A stretch of 64,000 bases of DNA from Thecaphora thlaspeos (GCA_900291925.1 UWYS01000030.1:248001-312000), one strand, 5' to 3'. Shown: positions 11,966-23,245, counted from the first letter of the stretch. Numbers and translations: made by a program. Notes: a model not told the origin generated them from the letters alone.

Positions 11966-14248
11966 TCAAGATTTGAACGAAAAGGGAAGGACGATCGCAC
12001 CGTTCCGGGCCTCTTTGATCTTGAACCATCTTCCGAACTTGGGCTCCTGCCCTACGGCCGCTACCAGAATTGGCGGAACGCTTTCCTTGCTACCCCTAAT
12101 TGCGACCTGCATTGATCTTTTCTCTTGGCTTTCTTCTTCCCCTTCCCTCTCCTCGTCGTCAGTTGGTTCTTCGTCTTTATCGTCCGCGGTGAGGATATCG
12201 TCTTGTACCGTTTCGGATTCTTGACCTGACGAACAGATCACGCCATCGGTTGGACGTGTAAGACCTTTCAATCGTTTCCACGAGGAAGGTGAGATGGAGG
12301 TTGATGTTTTTCGTCCTGTCTTGATGTCCGTCTGGAGAGAGGAGGGAGGTGGAAGGATGAGTTGTAGAGAATTGATAAACCCAAGCACGGGGATGGTGAA
12401 GAGCGCGGAGAAGGAGTGAAGACGCGAGTCCAGAGACCAGATGCGGATCTCTGATGACCAGGAACCTGTGGAAGCGCAGGTACAGCGAGAATGGGCAATG
12501 TGGGTGAAGTGGTGTTAGAGGTGGAAAACGAATGGCTTTCTTAGATCGATCGATCGGTCGGTCGGGGAAACAGGGAAGCTGACCGCGCTCGACTCACCAC
12601 TAGCAAAGACGTCGCCGTACGGCAGGCAGGCGAGGCTGGTGATCCACCTAGGCGTCTGGATCTTGCCCTCGGTCTCGCTGAGGACCTCGTGGAAGCCGTG
12701 TGCGACGGGGACGCTAAAGACGGGCTTCTTTTTCGCCAGGTTCCACAGCGAAATCGACCCGCTATCGCCGCCGCTGAGGAAGTTGGCGTCGTCAATCATG
12801 GCGACGCACTCGACGCTCCCCTCGATCACCTCGGCCTGCTTGACGTGCACGTCGGCCTGCTTGACGCCCTTCTTTCGCTGGTAGTCCTCCTGCTCCCTCT
12901 CCTTTTCCTCGAGCCGCGCCAGGTCGCCGCCTTCCAAGACCTCGCGCAGCTTGCTCATGCTGCTGGCGCGGAAGACGAGCTGGCTCTCGTCGCGGATCTT
13001 CCAGAAGCGACACGTGCGGTCGCGCCCACCCGCGCTAACGGCCGTCTCGGCGCGCAGGCACGACATCGAGAGGATCGACTCCTGGTGCCCAAAAAGCGTC
13101 TCGATGTAGCTCAGCTGCGAGACGTCAAACAGCTTCAGCGTCCGGTCGAACGAGGCCGTGTACAGCTCCGAGCTAGAGGGGCGGAACGAGAGAGCCGAGA
13201 TCGAGTCCTTGTGGCCGCCCAGCGCCTTGACCCAGCGCTCGTCGCCGCCCGTCCGGCGCGTCTCTTCATCGTTGCCGAGCGACCAGATGCCGATTCGTCG
13301 GTCCTTGCCGCCCGACGCGAGGAACTTGCCATCGCCGCTGACGGCTAGCGTCCAGACCTCATCGTCGTGTCCCTCGCCCTCGCCGACCGCGAGGTAGCTG
13401 CCGGCGACCAGAGCGCTAACGCTATCCCCGCCACCGCCGTTGCCGTCCTCGGCGGCCGCAGCTGCACCGTCAGAGGCGCGCGCTTTCCCCTTGCCTTTGC
13501 TGAGCCTCTCCCTCCGCCTGGCCGCGCCGCTCGTCTTGGATCGCTGCGACTTGGGCGGCGGCACCGGCCTCCCATCCTTGTCGAGGTGCTTGGCGCGCTT
13601 CGGCAGCACGCGAATCATCTTGCCGTCCTTGAGCCTCCACCGGATGATGCTTCCCTCCTTGTCGGCGGTGAAGAGGCTCGAAGCGTCGCTCGATACGACG
13701 GCTGATGTCACGCTGAGCCGGTGCCCGCGCACGCCGAGTACCGCATTCCGTGCCATCTCGGCCTCGCTCGGCCTGACGAGACGCTGCGCGACGAACGTGT
13801 GGATCTTGCCGCTGAGCTCGGCGACGTCCTTTTGCAGGCGGGCGGCGATGTTGTCCCTATCCGCCGCGGCGGCGTCGGCGCCCTCGTCCTCCTCGCCCGC
13901 CCGCAGACCATCGAGGTACATCTTGGCCAGCCGGACCCTGGCCTCGGCGGCTGTCTCGGCCCGCTCCGCCTCCTGGTCGCTATCTGGACCTTCGTCGTAG
14001 CGGTGCTGCAGGTCCATCGTGTCGAGGCCGCCTTCATCGTCATTGCCTCCGCCGCCGAAGTCATCGTCGGAGTCATCGCCACCCTTCTTGTTGGCCTTTT
14101 TGTGCGCCGAGAAGGTGGCTGTGTGGCGCCGTCCCGAGGAGCTGGGGCCGGCGCGAGAGGAGCCCTTGTGGCCTCCGTCGCTGCCGCCGCCGCCGCCTCC
14201 CATCGAGGTGGTGCGCTTGCGCTTCTTTTGGAAGAAAGCGTCCGGCAT
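11966..14248 (-). CDS. RRP9: U3 snoRNP WD40 protein Rrp9 (U3-55K)
   Basis: Binds the box B/C motif of U3 snoRNA in the small-subunit processome and is needed for early 18S pre-rRNA cleavages; nucleolar. Exons are 14248-12598 and 12465-11966 on the minus strand, one intron (12466-12597), 716 residues. The start MPDAFFQKKRKR is the usual basic Rrp9 N-terminus and is followed by a Gly/acidic low-complexity region. WD40 repeats run from about residue 170; clear blades are GHRLSVTSAVVSSD, HDDEVWTLAVSGDGKFLASG and GHKDSISALSFRPSSSELYT. The splice joins ...DVFASG to SWSSEIRIWSLD, restoring the last blades. The C-terminus GRWFKIKEARNGAIVLP is diagnostic. Unusual features are a Lys/Arg-rich insert (about 205-265) in the first blades and an acidic insert just before the final blade. 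Confidence 0.96.
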
Positions 14249-14880
14249 GGTGGTCGGCGGTGACTGCGCGAATCAGTGTGTGTGCGCGCGCGTGTGCGTG
14301 TGTGTGCCGGGTTGTATGAGTCGGAGGTTGGCTGTGAGCGAGGATGTCGATTCGATGCTGGGTAGGCCGAAGTTGTGGAGCTGGCTGTATGCACTCGACG
14401 TGTGCCGTCGGTGCTGAGTGATATCCGTCGCTGCCGCCGCTGCCGCTAGTTGTGAATGAAGGGTATGAATGTGAGCTTTAGGCTGACAACGACGAGAATG
14501 CGATGGAGCAAGGTTGGCCAGGAGAAGATACCAATAAGCCAAAATTTCTTCACGACTTTTGGCAGGGCTGCGCTGGAGCACGCAGCAGCAGTCGCGAAAA
14601 AACCCAGCGAGCGACGCAGCCAGCTCGGAATTTTGAGAAGAAAGCACTCTGGCTCGGCTCCGCGCCCGACGCGCCCAACCTCCACTTTCCAGCGTGTTCG
14701 CGCAGCCAGCATCGGGCACCGTTGGCACGCAATCGGCCGTGCCGCGACGATTGTGCTTGGCAACGTCGTCTGGACAGCTTGATGCTGTCGTCGCCAACAT
14801 CGCAGCAGGGTCTGGCCGCAAGCCTTGCCATTAGGGAAAGCTCGCTTGCTTTGGTCTCAGAGCCGCCGGGTTAGACACTA

Positions 14881-14902
14881 CTACAGTAAAAACTTACTGT
14901 AG
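14881..14902. repeat. Perfect 8-bp inverted repeat, CTACAGTA/TACTGTAG
   Basis: Arms 14881-14888 and 14895-14902 are exact reverse complements, separated by AAAACT. It lies about 630 bases upstream of the RRP9 start. The arms contain the TACAGTA heptamer that recurs in other gaps. The right arm runs into ACTGTAGCGTCGG, found again at 16317-16329. Confidence 0.8.
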
Positions 14903-14940
14903 CGTCGGGACGAAGATGGTGGGCAGGCAGGTGTTTGAGT

Positions 14941-14980
14941 GAGGAGGAGGAGGAGGAGGAGGAGGAGGAGGAGGAAGAAG
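14941..14980 (+). repeat. (GGA)n microsatellite
   Basis: About eleven tandem GAG/GGA triplets followed by AAGAAG. Non-coding. Confidence 0.9.
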
Positions 14981-16261
14981 CCAAGGAGACGGGCCCGCTG
15001 CTCGAGATGTCAGGCAGGATCGTGTGTAAGTGCTGCAATGGACACGCGCTTTAAACCAAGCTGTCACATGGATTCTGTAATCTTGCTCGCGGCTGTGCTT
15101 GGACGATGGCCGTTTGGCCTGGCGGAGGGGCCGGTGTTCTCACGACCGGGTAGCCTCTTGACAGCTTCGATCTTCGTCAACAGCGCGGCGAGGCGAGGTG
15201 CGAAGGGAACGCGAGACGTGGCAGGCAGTCGGGCAGGCGGGCCAGGCCGAGATCACAGACGTTCCTGGTCGTGACAGGCGGCGCAGGGGGCTAGCGTCGG
15301 ATCGGCACCAGACTTGAGCCCACGTCGCGCGTACATAATCTGCGCTGGCCCGCCCGAACACCTGCCCCCTCTGGATGAAAGGGGACAAGCCAAAGGAGGG
15401 TGCGAACCCAGCTGGAGCTCCTTGCAGCCCGCCACCGATGGACGGCTTTCCGACGTCACAGAACCACACACAACCTTACACAGCCCTCTCGTCACCACGC
15501 CATCGGCACACAGCGAGTCGGCCGCTGCGCCCTTGATCGTCGCGACATCTTTCGAGCCCCAAGCTAAGCTCATCCGAGGCCATCCCGCTCGACGCGTGTC
15601 ACCATATATGGTGAGGTGCAGTAGCGCGCTGCGACCCAAGAACTCTTTTCACAGCAATCTTGAGTACAGTACGGGGATCCCGCGTGCCACAACCATATCG
15701 GATGCTGCTGCTTTTCGAGCGCCGCCTGCCGGAGCACGCACGCGCCAACAGCGCATACATGGCTGGAAGATATTGGCTCGTTCTCAGGGATACAACACAG
15801 TGGAAAGCGCACAGGCAAGCATCGCGATGACGAGCAGCCGTAGCTTACAAGGCCAAGACGTGGGCACGGCAAGAGGAAACGTAGCCGTTCTCCCTCGTGG
15901 GCTTTCAGGCGATCCAATGTGCGAATTCGACAAGAGCTACAGTAGAGGCACGGAGTCATGAGACTGTTCGAACAAAAGAGCGGTCGGGGCGAGCTGTCAT
16001 GAAAGCATAAGCAAGCAGAACAAACGCCTGGCAGAACGAGCGAAGACGAGGGTGGCAGGACAGGAGGGGCCAAAGCAAGGCACACACCAGGCGCGCCTGT
16101 CTCGCCGGCTAGGCTTGCTTCCTCCTCTTTCCCCTTCTGTCGACGATCCCCTTTTCGCGCGTCCTGCGTTCACGTTTACATCTGAAGCACTACGAACTTC
16201 CCTGACCCGTGAAAGGGGAGGGTGCGGACGGAGGCAAGGGCGGACGATAGAGTCGGTGGCG

Positions 16262-16303
16262 GGTGGTGGTGGTGATAATGGTGATGGTGGTGGTGATGGT
16301 GGT
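16262..16303 (+). repeat. Imperfect GGT/GAT trinucleotide tract
   Basis: About fourteen GGT, GAT and AAT triplets in phase. On the minus strand this reads as a His-rich open frame, which is a by-product of the repeat. Confidence 0.85.
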
Positions 16304-19132
16304 CGCGGTTACTTACACTGTAGCGTCGGCGTGCCAGAGGGGTCGCAGGCAGGGTGGCGGCGCTGCTTGTTCCCATCGTCACACTCCCTGCAGGGAAGCT
16401 TTAGGGACCGGAGGAACGCATGAATCGCCTGTCGCTCCTTCGCTTCGTTTGCCTCCTCCTGTCATATCTCACATCAATCCTTGCTTCCTTCGATGCTTCC
16501 TCTCTTGTCGCACCTGCGAACCCCTCGTGTGTACTTACCGCTTGCTTCTCCTCATCAGGCGCAGGCAGACTGGCCCAAGGGGACGATGCGAGCCTAGACA
16601 AGATAATAATCGCGTTGCTGCCGCCGCCGGGTCTCCAAGCGTATCTTGTACATATGTATCTGGCCTGTCTTTGACGGCGTTCGCGCGCGCCCCTACAGAC
16701 CCATAGCCAGCGTAGAACCTTGTCCCTCTTCCTTTGTTCCTCGTCCGCCCGCCTTTTACCTTCATCGCCTCCGTCGACAACTCGCCGTCTCCGTCCACCG
16801 AGCAGCTTCACCACCACCACCACCACCGCCATCACTGCCCCCACAACGAACCCAGTCGCCGTCGCCGTCGCCATCTTCATAGCCTCGATCCAGTCCTTCA
16901 CGACGCTCGTCGTCGACACGTGTCGTCTCGATCGACATCCCTCCAACATCTCGTGGCCTTGACCGTCTGTATTTCTACTCAGTCGCGCCCGTCATTGGCC
17001 GCTACCGGCGTCCTGACTTTTAACACCGTAAGAGCCGCAAACAAGCTAACTGCTGGTAGCGGGTTCTATCGCGAAGGCCTGCTGCAGATGGAGCGAGCGA
17101 CCACATCGCTGAAAGCACTCATCGGAAGCCTCTTCGTCGGCCGTCCCACCGCTCTACGCTAGCCTGCAACGAGCATCGCGCTCGACGCTATCTGCCATAG
17201 CTCATAGCTGACAGCTCCAGCCAACCAACCAACCCCTGGTCCCTATCGAGCGGATCCAAGAGTCTTAAAAAAAGAGGATATTTGGGCACTCCGAGAAGAG
17301 ACGACGCCACAAACAACTTCCATCTAGCCCCTTCCTTCCAGTCTCTGAACCTGCTACTCAGCCCCGCGCCAACCCCGCCCTGCCTCGCCTTGCTTCGTCT
17401 CGCTATCCAGCCTCCCGACTAAACGATCGACTACGGTCCTCTCCACTTGACGGGTCCTCGAGGTGAGTTGGCGCCAAGCTGTATTCCGGTCTCGGTTCCG
17501 ATTTTGGCCTCGTTCCGATCTTGATCCTCGTCCGGTTTCCAGACGGCGGACAGTCTCCGATGTGGTGGTCTTGCGCTTCTCGTCGAGGCTTCCTCGAGTA
17601 CCGCCGCATCATGAGAGATGGAGGGGTTGCTCGGTCAGAGACACGCTCTCTTGTTCGACGTGTTTCCTCTTGGGCTCCGCTGTCGAAGGCCGAGCAACAT
17701 TTGGCGCGCAACCGCTGTGTTGTCCAAACGTCGCCGGTGGCGAGCAGGGCGTGCATCGGCAATCACCAGCACGCTGCTTTACTGCAGTCGTCGGCGTCTC
17801 GTTGACGGATGACCCCGGCCGAACCAAGCCTATCCGACGAGCGCCATGAATTTCCCACAAGAAGTGGCGCTCTTGGAACAGCGTTGGAGGGGCAAGCAAG
17901 ACCAGACGAGGTCAAGGCGTGCAGTGCAGTAGCGCGTTGTCATCATCGACGCTGTTGCTGCCGCAGTCGCCCTTTTCGGGGCCGTAGGTCTACACAAGGG
18001 TTGTTCAGACCTTTTCCTGCGGGCTAGTTACTCTCGGGATAAAGATTTTTGCGAGGTACGCCACACGCTAGGGTACCCTGCAGCGACGCTGGTTGGTGAA
18101 GCATCGCCATCAGGCAGCAGGCTAAGGGTACGACCGATGGGTCTATCCCACGCTCGCGCAACCCCTGTCGGTCATTTAATATCGAGCGGCAGCGCCCCTG
18201 CGACAAGCCACGTTTCTGCAGTCGTTGCTTCGTTCATGCCGGTCTTCCAAGCGCCACCTTGATCCTCGGGCTCTCTCCACGAGAGGAGGTGACGGCGTAG
18301 TTGGGATAACAAGAGTAAGCCAGGGCATTGCCGTCTCAAGGCACCCTCTTGGTGTCTTGGCTGATGGCGAACAGCGGAGATACCTGTAGACAGGGGGATT
18401 GACAGACAGAGGGACGGGACAAAGGGTGCGAGAGGCAGTCCTTTGTTGTCGACATTGCTTGGCCCCTCAAGGGGGGAGAGGGAAAAAAGCCACATGCACG
18501 ACCCCGCTGCTCGGCCGCTGCCGGTTGCACCAAAAACGGCGCTCCTGTCAGGGTCTGCCGCGACGGGTCTCGTCCTGCCGGCCACCACCTCTCCTGCGAC
18601 GTCCTCTTTTTACAGAGGTCACACACGGCATCAGCGCTTGCTTTCGTCTTCTGGTCTACATCCCTACCGCTCCTTCGTTCGCTCGTTGGCCGGCGATGCA
18701 TGGGATGAGGATGTAGAGGAAGAACGCGCACGATCCCGGCATTCCCATCGCCGCCGTGCAACCAGGCGCTGCGCCCGCCGAACCGCGCGTCGGCCCCCTG
18801 CCGGGCTGCGGCTGGCTGTTCGGCCGTTGTGCCACTAACCACATGACACTTGACCCGTCAGCAGGCTCGAAGCCGGCCTGCGAGGATGTCGAGTCTGCTT
18901 CACAGGAATCTCTCTGGTGACATCTTTGACAGGGTAGACGAAGACGAGGAGCGCCGGCGCACCGCTCCACTTTCCTAGCATCATCGCTGGATCTCTCCTT
19001 TGATTTTCAGCCTCTCTGTCCGCTTCGTACCTTCCATCTTTCTCGATCGACGTTCTTCCCTTTCTCCCTCATTCTCGCTTTCGTTCCCTCGTCTGCACTC
19101 GTATCGATGTTTCCGTGCCTTTGCTGTTTCTC

Positions 19133-22100
19133 ATGACGGGCTCAGACACTCACTGCTGTCACGTCGATATCTCTTACTGTGCCTCTGCCCCTCCGCGCTC
19201 AACAGCACCGTATCTCGTTAACGCCGACCTCCCCAGCAGCAGACCGAGCAGCTTCCGCAAGTCGCGCTCATACCCTTTTCAGCTGCAACGCTCCCACTCG
19301 CCGCGTACACGCCCTCTCGAATCCACCCGGTCCTCGATCCTGCTCTATCGCAAGGCCCTCAGCTGGCAGCGCGTGCTCGAACAGCCTCCCGCCGGGACAT
19401 CGTCGGCGTCCTCTCAATCTTTGTCGTCGTCGTCGTCGTCGTCGTCGTCGGGGACAGCAGTTCGCGCTATAACCCTCAAACGTCCGGCGGGCAGCAACAG
19501 CGGCGACAGCAGCATGCCCAGCATGGTCCAGGCCTCGCCCGTATCGATCAAGGGCGACCGTACGCCGCGTCCCCTCTGGGCCACGCGCTTCAGCAACGCT
19601 ACGGACCTCACCGACAACGGCGACGCCTCGAGCGACGGCTATCACTCTGCCGTGTCTGGGGCCGCCTCTTCCTCGACAGCCGCCAAGAAGCTCGCAAATG
19701 GCGCCCGCGGCAATGATTTCCGATCCGCCGTGCGCATCCAGGTCTCGACGCCGCGCCACCGCCGCGCGCGCAGTGATGCCAGCGTACGCGACTTTGCCGT
19801 CGACGGCGAGCTCATGTACGACTCGAGCTCCAGCATCGCCAGCCTGGCGGGCGAGCTCGAGGAGCTCTGCTCCCACCTCCCCGCTCGCGACGAGCCTCCC
19901 GGCAAGATGCAGAGCGACTCCCTCCGCCCTCGCTCCAACACAACGAACACGGCAACGACGCTCGGCGGTCGAGTCTCGGTTGCCGCCGCGGCTGCCGCGA
20001 TCAATCGCAGCGCGGATGGCAAGGCGTCCAGCCGACATGCTCTCGCAGCAGCAACAGCAGCAGCAGCGCAAGCAAAGGCAACGGAAGCTAGAGTTCTAAC
20101 GCCGTCCTCGCTGCCGACGTCGTCGACGCCGACCGCAAAAGCCTCTTCGGCAGCGCCAGCGATCGAAAGTCGACGGAGGAGTCAGACGATCGGCACCGAC
20201 GCGCCCACGTCGGTCCGACGCTTCCGCGCCTCGACCTTGATGCACAGCATCAGCGAGGAGAGCAGCAGCGGCGTTGGCTCACGTTCGCCCGCGAGGTCGC
20301 GGATCAGCCTAGACCATGGGACAACGACACACTTCTCGCCCGGCAATCCGTCTCACGAGAAGTGGTCTGGCGCCAACATCGGCACCTCGAGCAAGCCCTA
20401 CGCGTCGTCCTCGTCGTCGCGGCCAGTCTCATCGCTCTCGTCGCCCGCAACGCCAGACTACGACTACATCCGCTTTATCGACAGCAACTACGGAAGCAGC
20501 CCGACATGGACGAGCCATTCGCCCACAGGCACTCCGCTCACCGCGTACTCGGATAAGAGCCTCTCGCCCGTCTCGCGCAAGCAGCCCTTGCCCTCGCTCC
20601 GCGTAAACGACCGCCGCAGCATCGATGCAGGGCACGAAGCGACCGGACCGAGCGAGATGCTGGCCGAGCAGACCGCTTGGTCGCAGGAGGAGCTGGCGCG
20701 CTACAGTAGCGACGAGGAGGGTGTCGAGTCGCCCGATCCTGTCCTCCTGGCTCCTCACGGGGGCGGCCTTGGCGCGCCAGAATGCTTTTCGACGCCTTCG
20801 AGCAGCCCATTGATTGTCCACACGGGCGCCTTCATGCGCCTCCCTGGCAGCGAGACGTCGGGCCTGCTCGGCCTCGGCCTCTATCCTAAGCCGCTCGCCA
20901 AGATAGCTAGCAGTAGCAGCGCTTCCGCTGCTGCTGTGGTGGCCAGCGCCAGCATCCGCCGATCGTCCGATGGCAGCGAGCCCAGGACCAAGGCCGGATC
21001 GGGACGACGTCGATCGCAGCCGCTGAACATGTCTTCGCTCGAGACCAATCACCCGGGCTCGGGAGCTACACTTTCTAGCCGTCGCGCCTCCGCGCGTAGC
21101 GACGCAGCGTCCCAGGGCGATTCGCTCCAGCTACCTTCGATGCCCTGGAGGTACAGCAGCCTTGGCGCGGGCCGGCGGTCGACTGACAGCTTTGCCAGCA
21201 CCCAGCCCGAATACTCCCTGCTCTTCGAAGAGGGCGGCTACAGCCCTTCATCTAGCCCGATGGCCGACAACGGTCACGGACACGATCATGATAACGACCC
21301 GGAGTCGGCCGCATCGGCAGCGGCAGAGCGAGGACAGGGGCCCCGGCAGCAACAGCAATACGCGTCTTCGCTACCGCAACCGCAGCGACGACGACCGAGC
21401 TCGACCGACTCGAGTGACTCGATGCACTCGACCTCGTCGCATGCCTCCAGCCTGCTCCTCTCCGCTCACCCGGCGCAGGCTTCGGGCTGTGCATCGATGG
21501 AGCGCAACCCTTCGGTCAACACCGCGGCCACCAGCCGGCCGACGTCGATCGCCAGCAGCCTCGGCGAGAAGCTCGCCCCCGGCCGACCTCCGCGCAGCCC
21601 GCGCCGGGCCGAAACGGCCCTCGCGCCGCCGCCGCCGCCCTCCAAGGACGCGATTGCCAACGGCGGCGAGGATTCGTCGTCGCGGTCCAACCAGCACGGT
21701 CAGCGCCGTTCGTCGCAGAGCAGCACCGCTAGCAACCGCCGCAAGCCGCCGATGGCGCAACGGCCCCAGCTGCCCGCTCGCATGACCAGCCTCGACGAAT
21801 CGGTGGCGGCGGCGCCTGGCCAGATGCAGCTGCGGGAAGAGTTCCCCGACCGCCTCCTTGGCGATTTCCTGGCCGACGATGCGGCCGCGCACCGCGACGG
21901 CGACGGCAGCGGCGCGGCGAACACCTCGACGTCGATCTCGGTCTCGCCGCTGCCGTTCAACATGATGGCGCGCTCCGACAGCCAGACGATCTCGCTGCCG
22001 GGCATCGGGGAGATCATCCCTCCGAGCCCGGATGTCTCCAGGGATTCAATCTGGCTGGACGGCCTTTCGCCGCCGGCCCTCAAGCGGCTCGGGGCCGCCG

Positions 22101-23245
22101 TCAGCCACCTTGAGCGGCAGCCGATGACGTTTCGAGGTGCTGCGAACGCTTCGAGCGCTTCGCTCGCATCGCAACATTTTCAAGACCGCCCCGAGGCCTC
22201 CTCGAGCGGGCTAGATAGGTCGCCGAGCCGCATTGGCAACCTCAAAACTCGGCTCACAGGCCGCCTCGGCAGCTCGATCGACCTTGTCCGCGCCACCACG
22301 TCCTCCGCCGCACCCGGCCCCAGCGTCGTTCACGAGGCACCGCCGACGACCTCGAGTCCGCCGGTCGCTAAGGCGGTCACGCCGACCTCGAGCAAGTCGG
22401 CCATCAATCGCTTCATCAAGGGCGGGCGAAAGCTGTTCAAGAGGTCCAAAGACAACTTGGGAGCGCTCGAGTCGCCGCGGCTGCCGGCGGCGTGGGAGGA
22501 CCGGCTGGGAGGGGGCAAAGGTGGCGGCAAGCGTCGTCCCGGTTCGCGCATGTCGATCTCGGTCGAATCGCCTCCCAGAGCAGGCGATCTGTTCCTGGAT
22601 CTCGACGGCCCGCGCAGGCAGGCGGCCATGGACCAGGCGGCCAAGGAGGCGCCGCGATCGGCCACGCCCAGCTTCGCCAGTGAGGAGTACAAGGGCCGCG
22701 CCAGCTCTTCGAGCTTCTGGCGCCTTCTCAACCCGAGCGCCAACACTTCAGCCGCCAGCCTGATCATCTCGTTGCCCGGCGCCGCAGCCAGAGCGGCGAC
22801 CCTACCAGCGGAGGAGCAGCCGCATCAGCTCGGAAACAGGCGCAGCGCGAGCCAACTCAGCCACCGAGGCCCCACGAGCCTGGGCGATGTCGGCTTCCAG
22901 CACCACCAGCACCGTGGCTTTTTCGACCTCAGCGAGGAAGATGATGAGGATGACCACCGTCTTTCGGGCGACCAGAGGCGCGCGGGCGCTACGAAGCCTA
23001 GCGGGCGCAAGGACCTGAGCAAGCTGTTTGGCGCCTCGGAGAGCGACCTGAACCTCGACATGCACAGGATGCCGTCGACGCCGGTGGCGGCGCCAGAAGG
23101 TCGCGGCGATGTACACCAGAAGGCGGCCAAGGGAGCGGTGGCGAGCATGTGGACGGCGAGCCTCGGTCGCTCCTCGAAGAAGAAGCAGCAGCAGCAGCAG
23201 CAGCAGCAACAAAGACAGCAGCACAATCAGCGCATCGCGGTCTAG
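19133..23245 (+). CDS. Large Ser-rich disordered protein of unknown function
   Basis: I do not recognise it. One uninterrupted frame gives 1,370 residues from the ATG at 19133; the frame is open upstream to a stop at 19001, so a spliced extension through an acceptor at 19010 cannot be excluded. Composition is Ser/Ala/Pro/Arg-rich with a poly-Ser tract coded by tandem TCG (19423-19450), several short Ala runs and a terminal poly-Gln (23185-23226). Islands that look conserved or folded are PDYDYIRFIDSNYGSSP (20456-), a Gly/Leu-rich GLLGLGLYPKPLAKI (20857-), GIGEIIPPSPDVSRDSIWLD (22005-), a basic KSAINRFIKGGRKLFKRSKD (22396-) and SSFWRLLNPSANTSAASLII. Many RRxS and SP sites suggest a phosphoprotein. 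It may be a signalling or polarity scaffold, but that is a guess. Confidence 0.8.
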   Translation: MTGSDTHCCHVDISYCASAPPRSTAPYLVNADLPSSRPSSFRKSRSYPFQLQRSHSPRTRPLESTRSSILLYRKALSWQRVLEQPPAGTSSASSQSLSSSSSSSSSGTAVRAITLKRPAGSNSGDSSMPSMVQASPVSIKGDRTPRPLWATRFSNATDLTDNGDASSDGYHSAVSGAASSSTAAKKLANGARGNDFRSAVRIQVSTPRHRRARSDASVRDFAVDGELMYDSSSSIASLAGELEELCSHLPARDEPPGKMQSDSLRPRSNTTNTATTLGGRVSVAAAAAAINRSADGKASSRHALAAATAAAAQAKATEARVLTPSSLPTSSTPTAKASSAAPAIESRRRSQTIGTDAPTSVRRFRASTLMHSISEESSSGVGSRSPARSRISLDHGTTTHFSPGNPSHEKWSGANIGTSSKPYASSSSSRPVSSLSSPATPDYDYIRFIDSNYGSSPTWTSHSPTGTPLTAYSDKSLSPVSRKQPLPSLRVNDRRSIDAGHEATGPSEMLAEQTAWSQEELARYSSDEEGVESPDPVLLAPHGGGLGAPECFSTPSSSPLIVHTGAFMRLPGSETSGLLGLGLYPKPLAKIASSSSASAAAVVASASIRRSSDGSEPRTKAGSGRRRSQPLNMSSLETNHPGSGATLSSRRASARSDAASQGDSLQLPSMPWRYSSLGAGRRSTDSFASTQPEYSLLFEEGGYSPSSSPMADNGHGHDHDNDPESAASAAAERGQGPRQQQQYASSLPQPQRRRPSSTDSSDSMHSTSSHASSLLLSAHPAQASGCASMERNPSVNTAATSRPTSIASSLGEKLAPGRPPRSPRRAETALAPPPPPSKDAIANGGEDSSSRSNQHGQRRSSQSSTASNRRKPPMAQRPQLPARMTSLDESVAAAPGQMQLREEFPDRLLGDFLADDAAAHRDGDGSGAANTSTSISVSPLPFNMMARSDSQTISLPGIGEIIPPSPDVSRDSIWLDGLSPPALKRLGAAVSHLERQPMTFRGAANASSASLASQHFQDRPEASSSGLDRSPSRIGNLKTRLTGRLGSSIDLVRATTSSAAPGPSVVHEAPPTTSSPPVAKAVTPTSSKSAINRFIKGGRKLFKRSKDNLGALESPRLPAAWEDRLGGGKGGGKRRPGSRMSISVESPPRAGDLFLDLDGPRRQAAMDQAAKEAPRSATPSFASEEYKGRASSSSFWRLLNPSANTSAASLIISLPGAAARAATLPAEEQPHQLGNRRSASQLSHRGPTSLGDVGFQHHQHRGFFDLSEEDDEDDHRLSGDQRRAGATKPSGRKDLSKLFGASESDLNLDMHRMPSTPVAAPEGRGDVHQKAAKGAVASMWTASLGRSSKKKQQQQQQQQQRQQHNQRIAV
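19423..19450 (+). repeat. (TCG)n tract coding poly-Ser
   Basis: About nine tandem TCG codons inside the Ser-rich protein gene; a likely length polymorphism. Confidence 0.9.
23185..23226 (+). repeat. CAG/CAA tract coding poly-Gln
   Basis: Eight tandem CAG codons followed by mixed CAA/AGA/CAG near the C-terminus of the Ser-rich protein. Confidence 0.9.

Larger units (their letters stand above)
14249..19132. other. 4.9 kb intergenic region with microsatellites, palindromes and a possible long 5' leader
   Basis: No gene with a recognisable domain. The region holds the RRP9 promoter (about 14249-14450), an inverted repeat (14881-14902), a GGA microsatellite (14941-14980), a GGT/GAT tract (16262-16303) and TACAGTA motifs at 15665 and 15938. 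From about 17230 to 17460 the sequence looks like a core promoter/leader (AC- and CT-rich), with a good GTGAGT donor at 17463. A TTTTCAG acceptor ends at 19010, shortly before the next ATG. A 5' UTR intron of about 1.5 kb for the 19133 gene is possible but unproven. Open frames at 15314-15961, 16401-16949 and 18336-18842 look like chance. Confidence 0.5.

Noticed and set aside
16401..16949. Minus-strand frame with a Val-rich hydrophobic segment that looks like a membrane helix
   Set aside because: The hydrophobic run comes from simple GTCGCC/GTGGTG-like repeats, and there is no supporting promoter, splice site or similarity.
18336..18842. Minus-strand frame containing CDLCKK, considered as a zinc-binding protein
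   Set aside because: Only one CxxC pair, no partner ligands and no similarity elsewhere in the frame.
19115..19132. GTG as the start of the Ser-rich protein
   Set aside because: Non-ATG starts are rare in fungi and an in-frame ATG lies 18 bases downstream.
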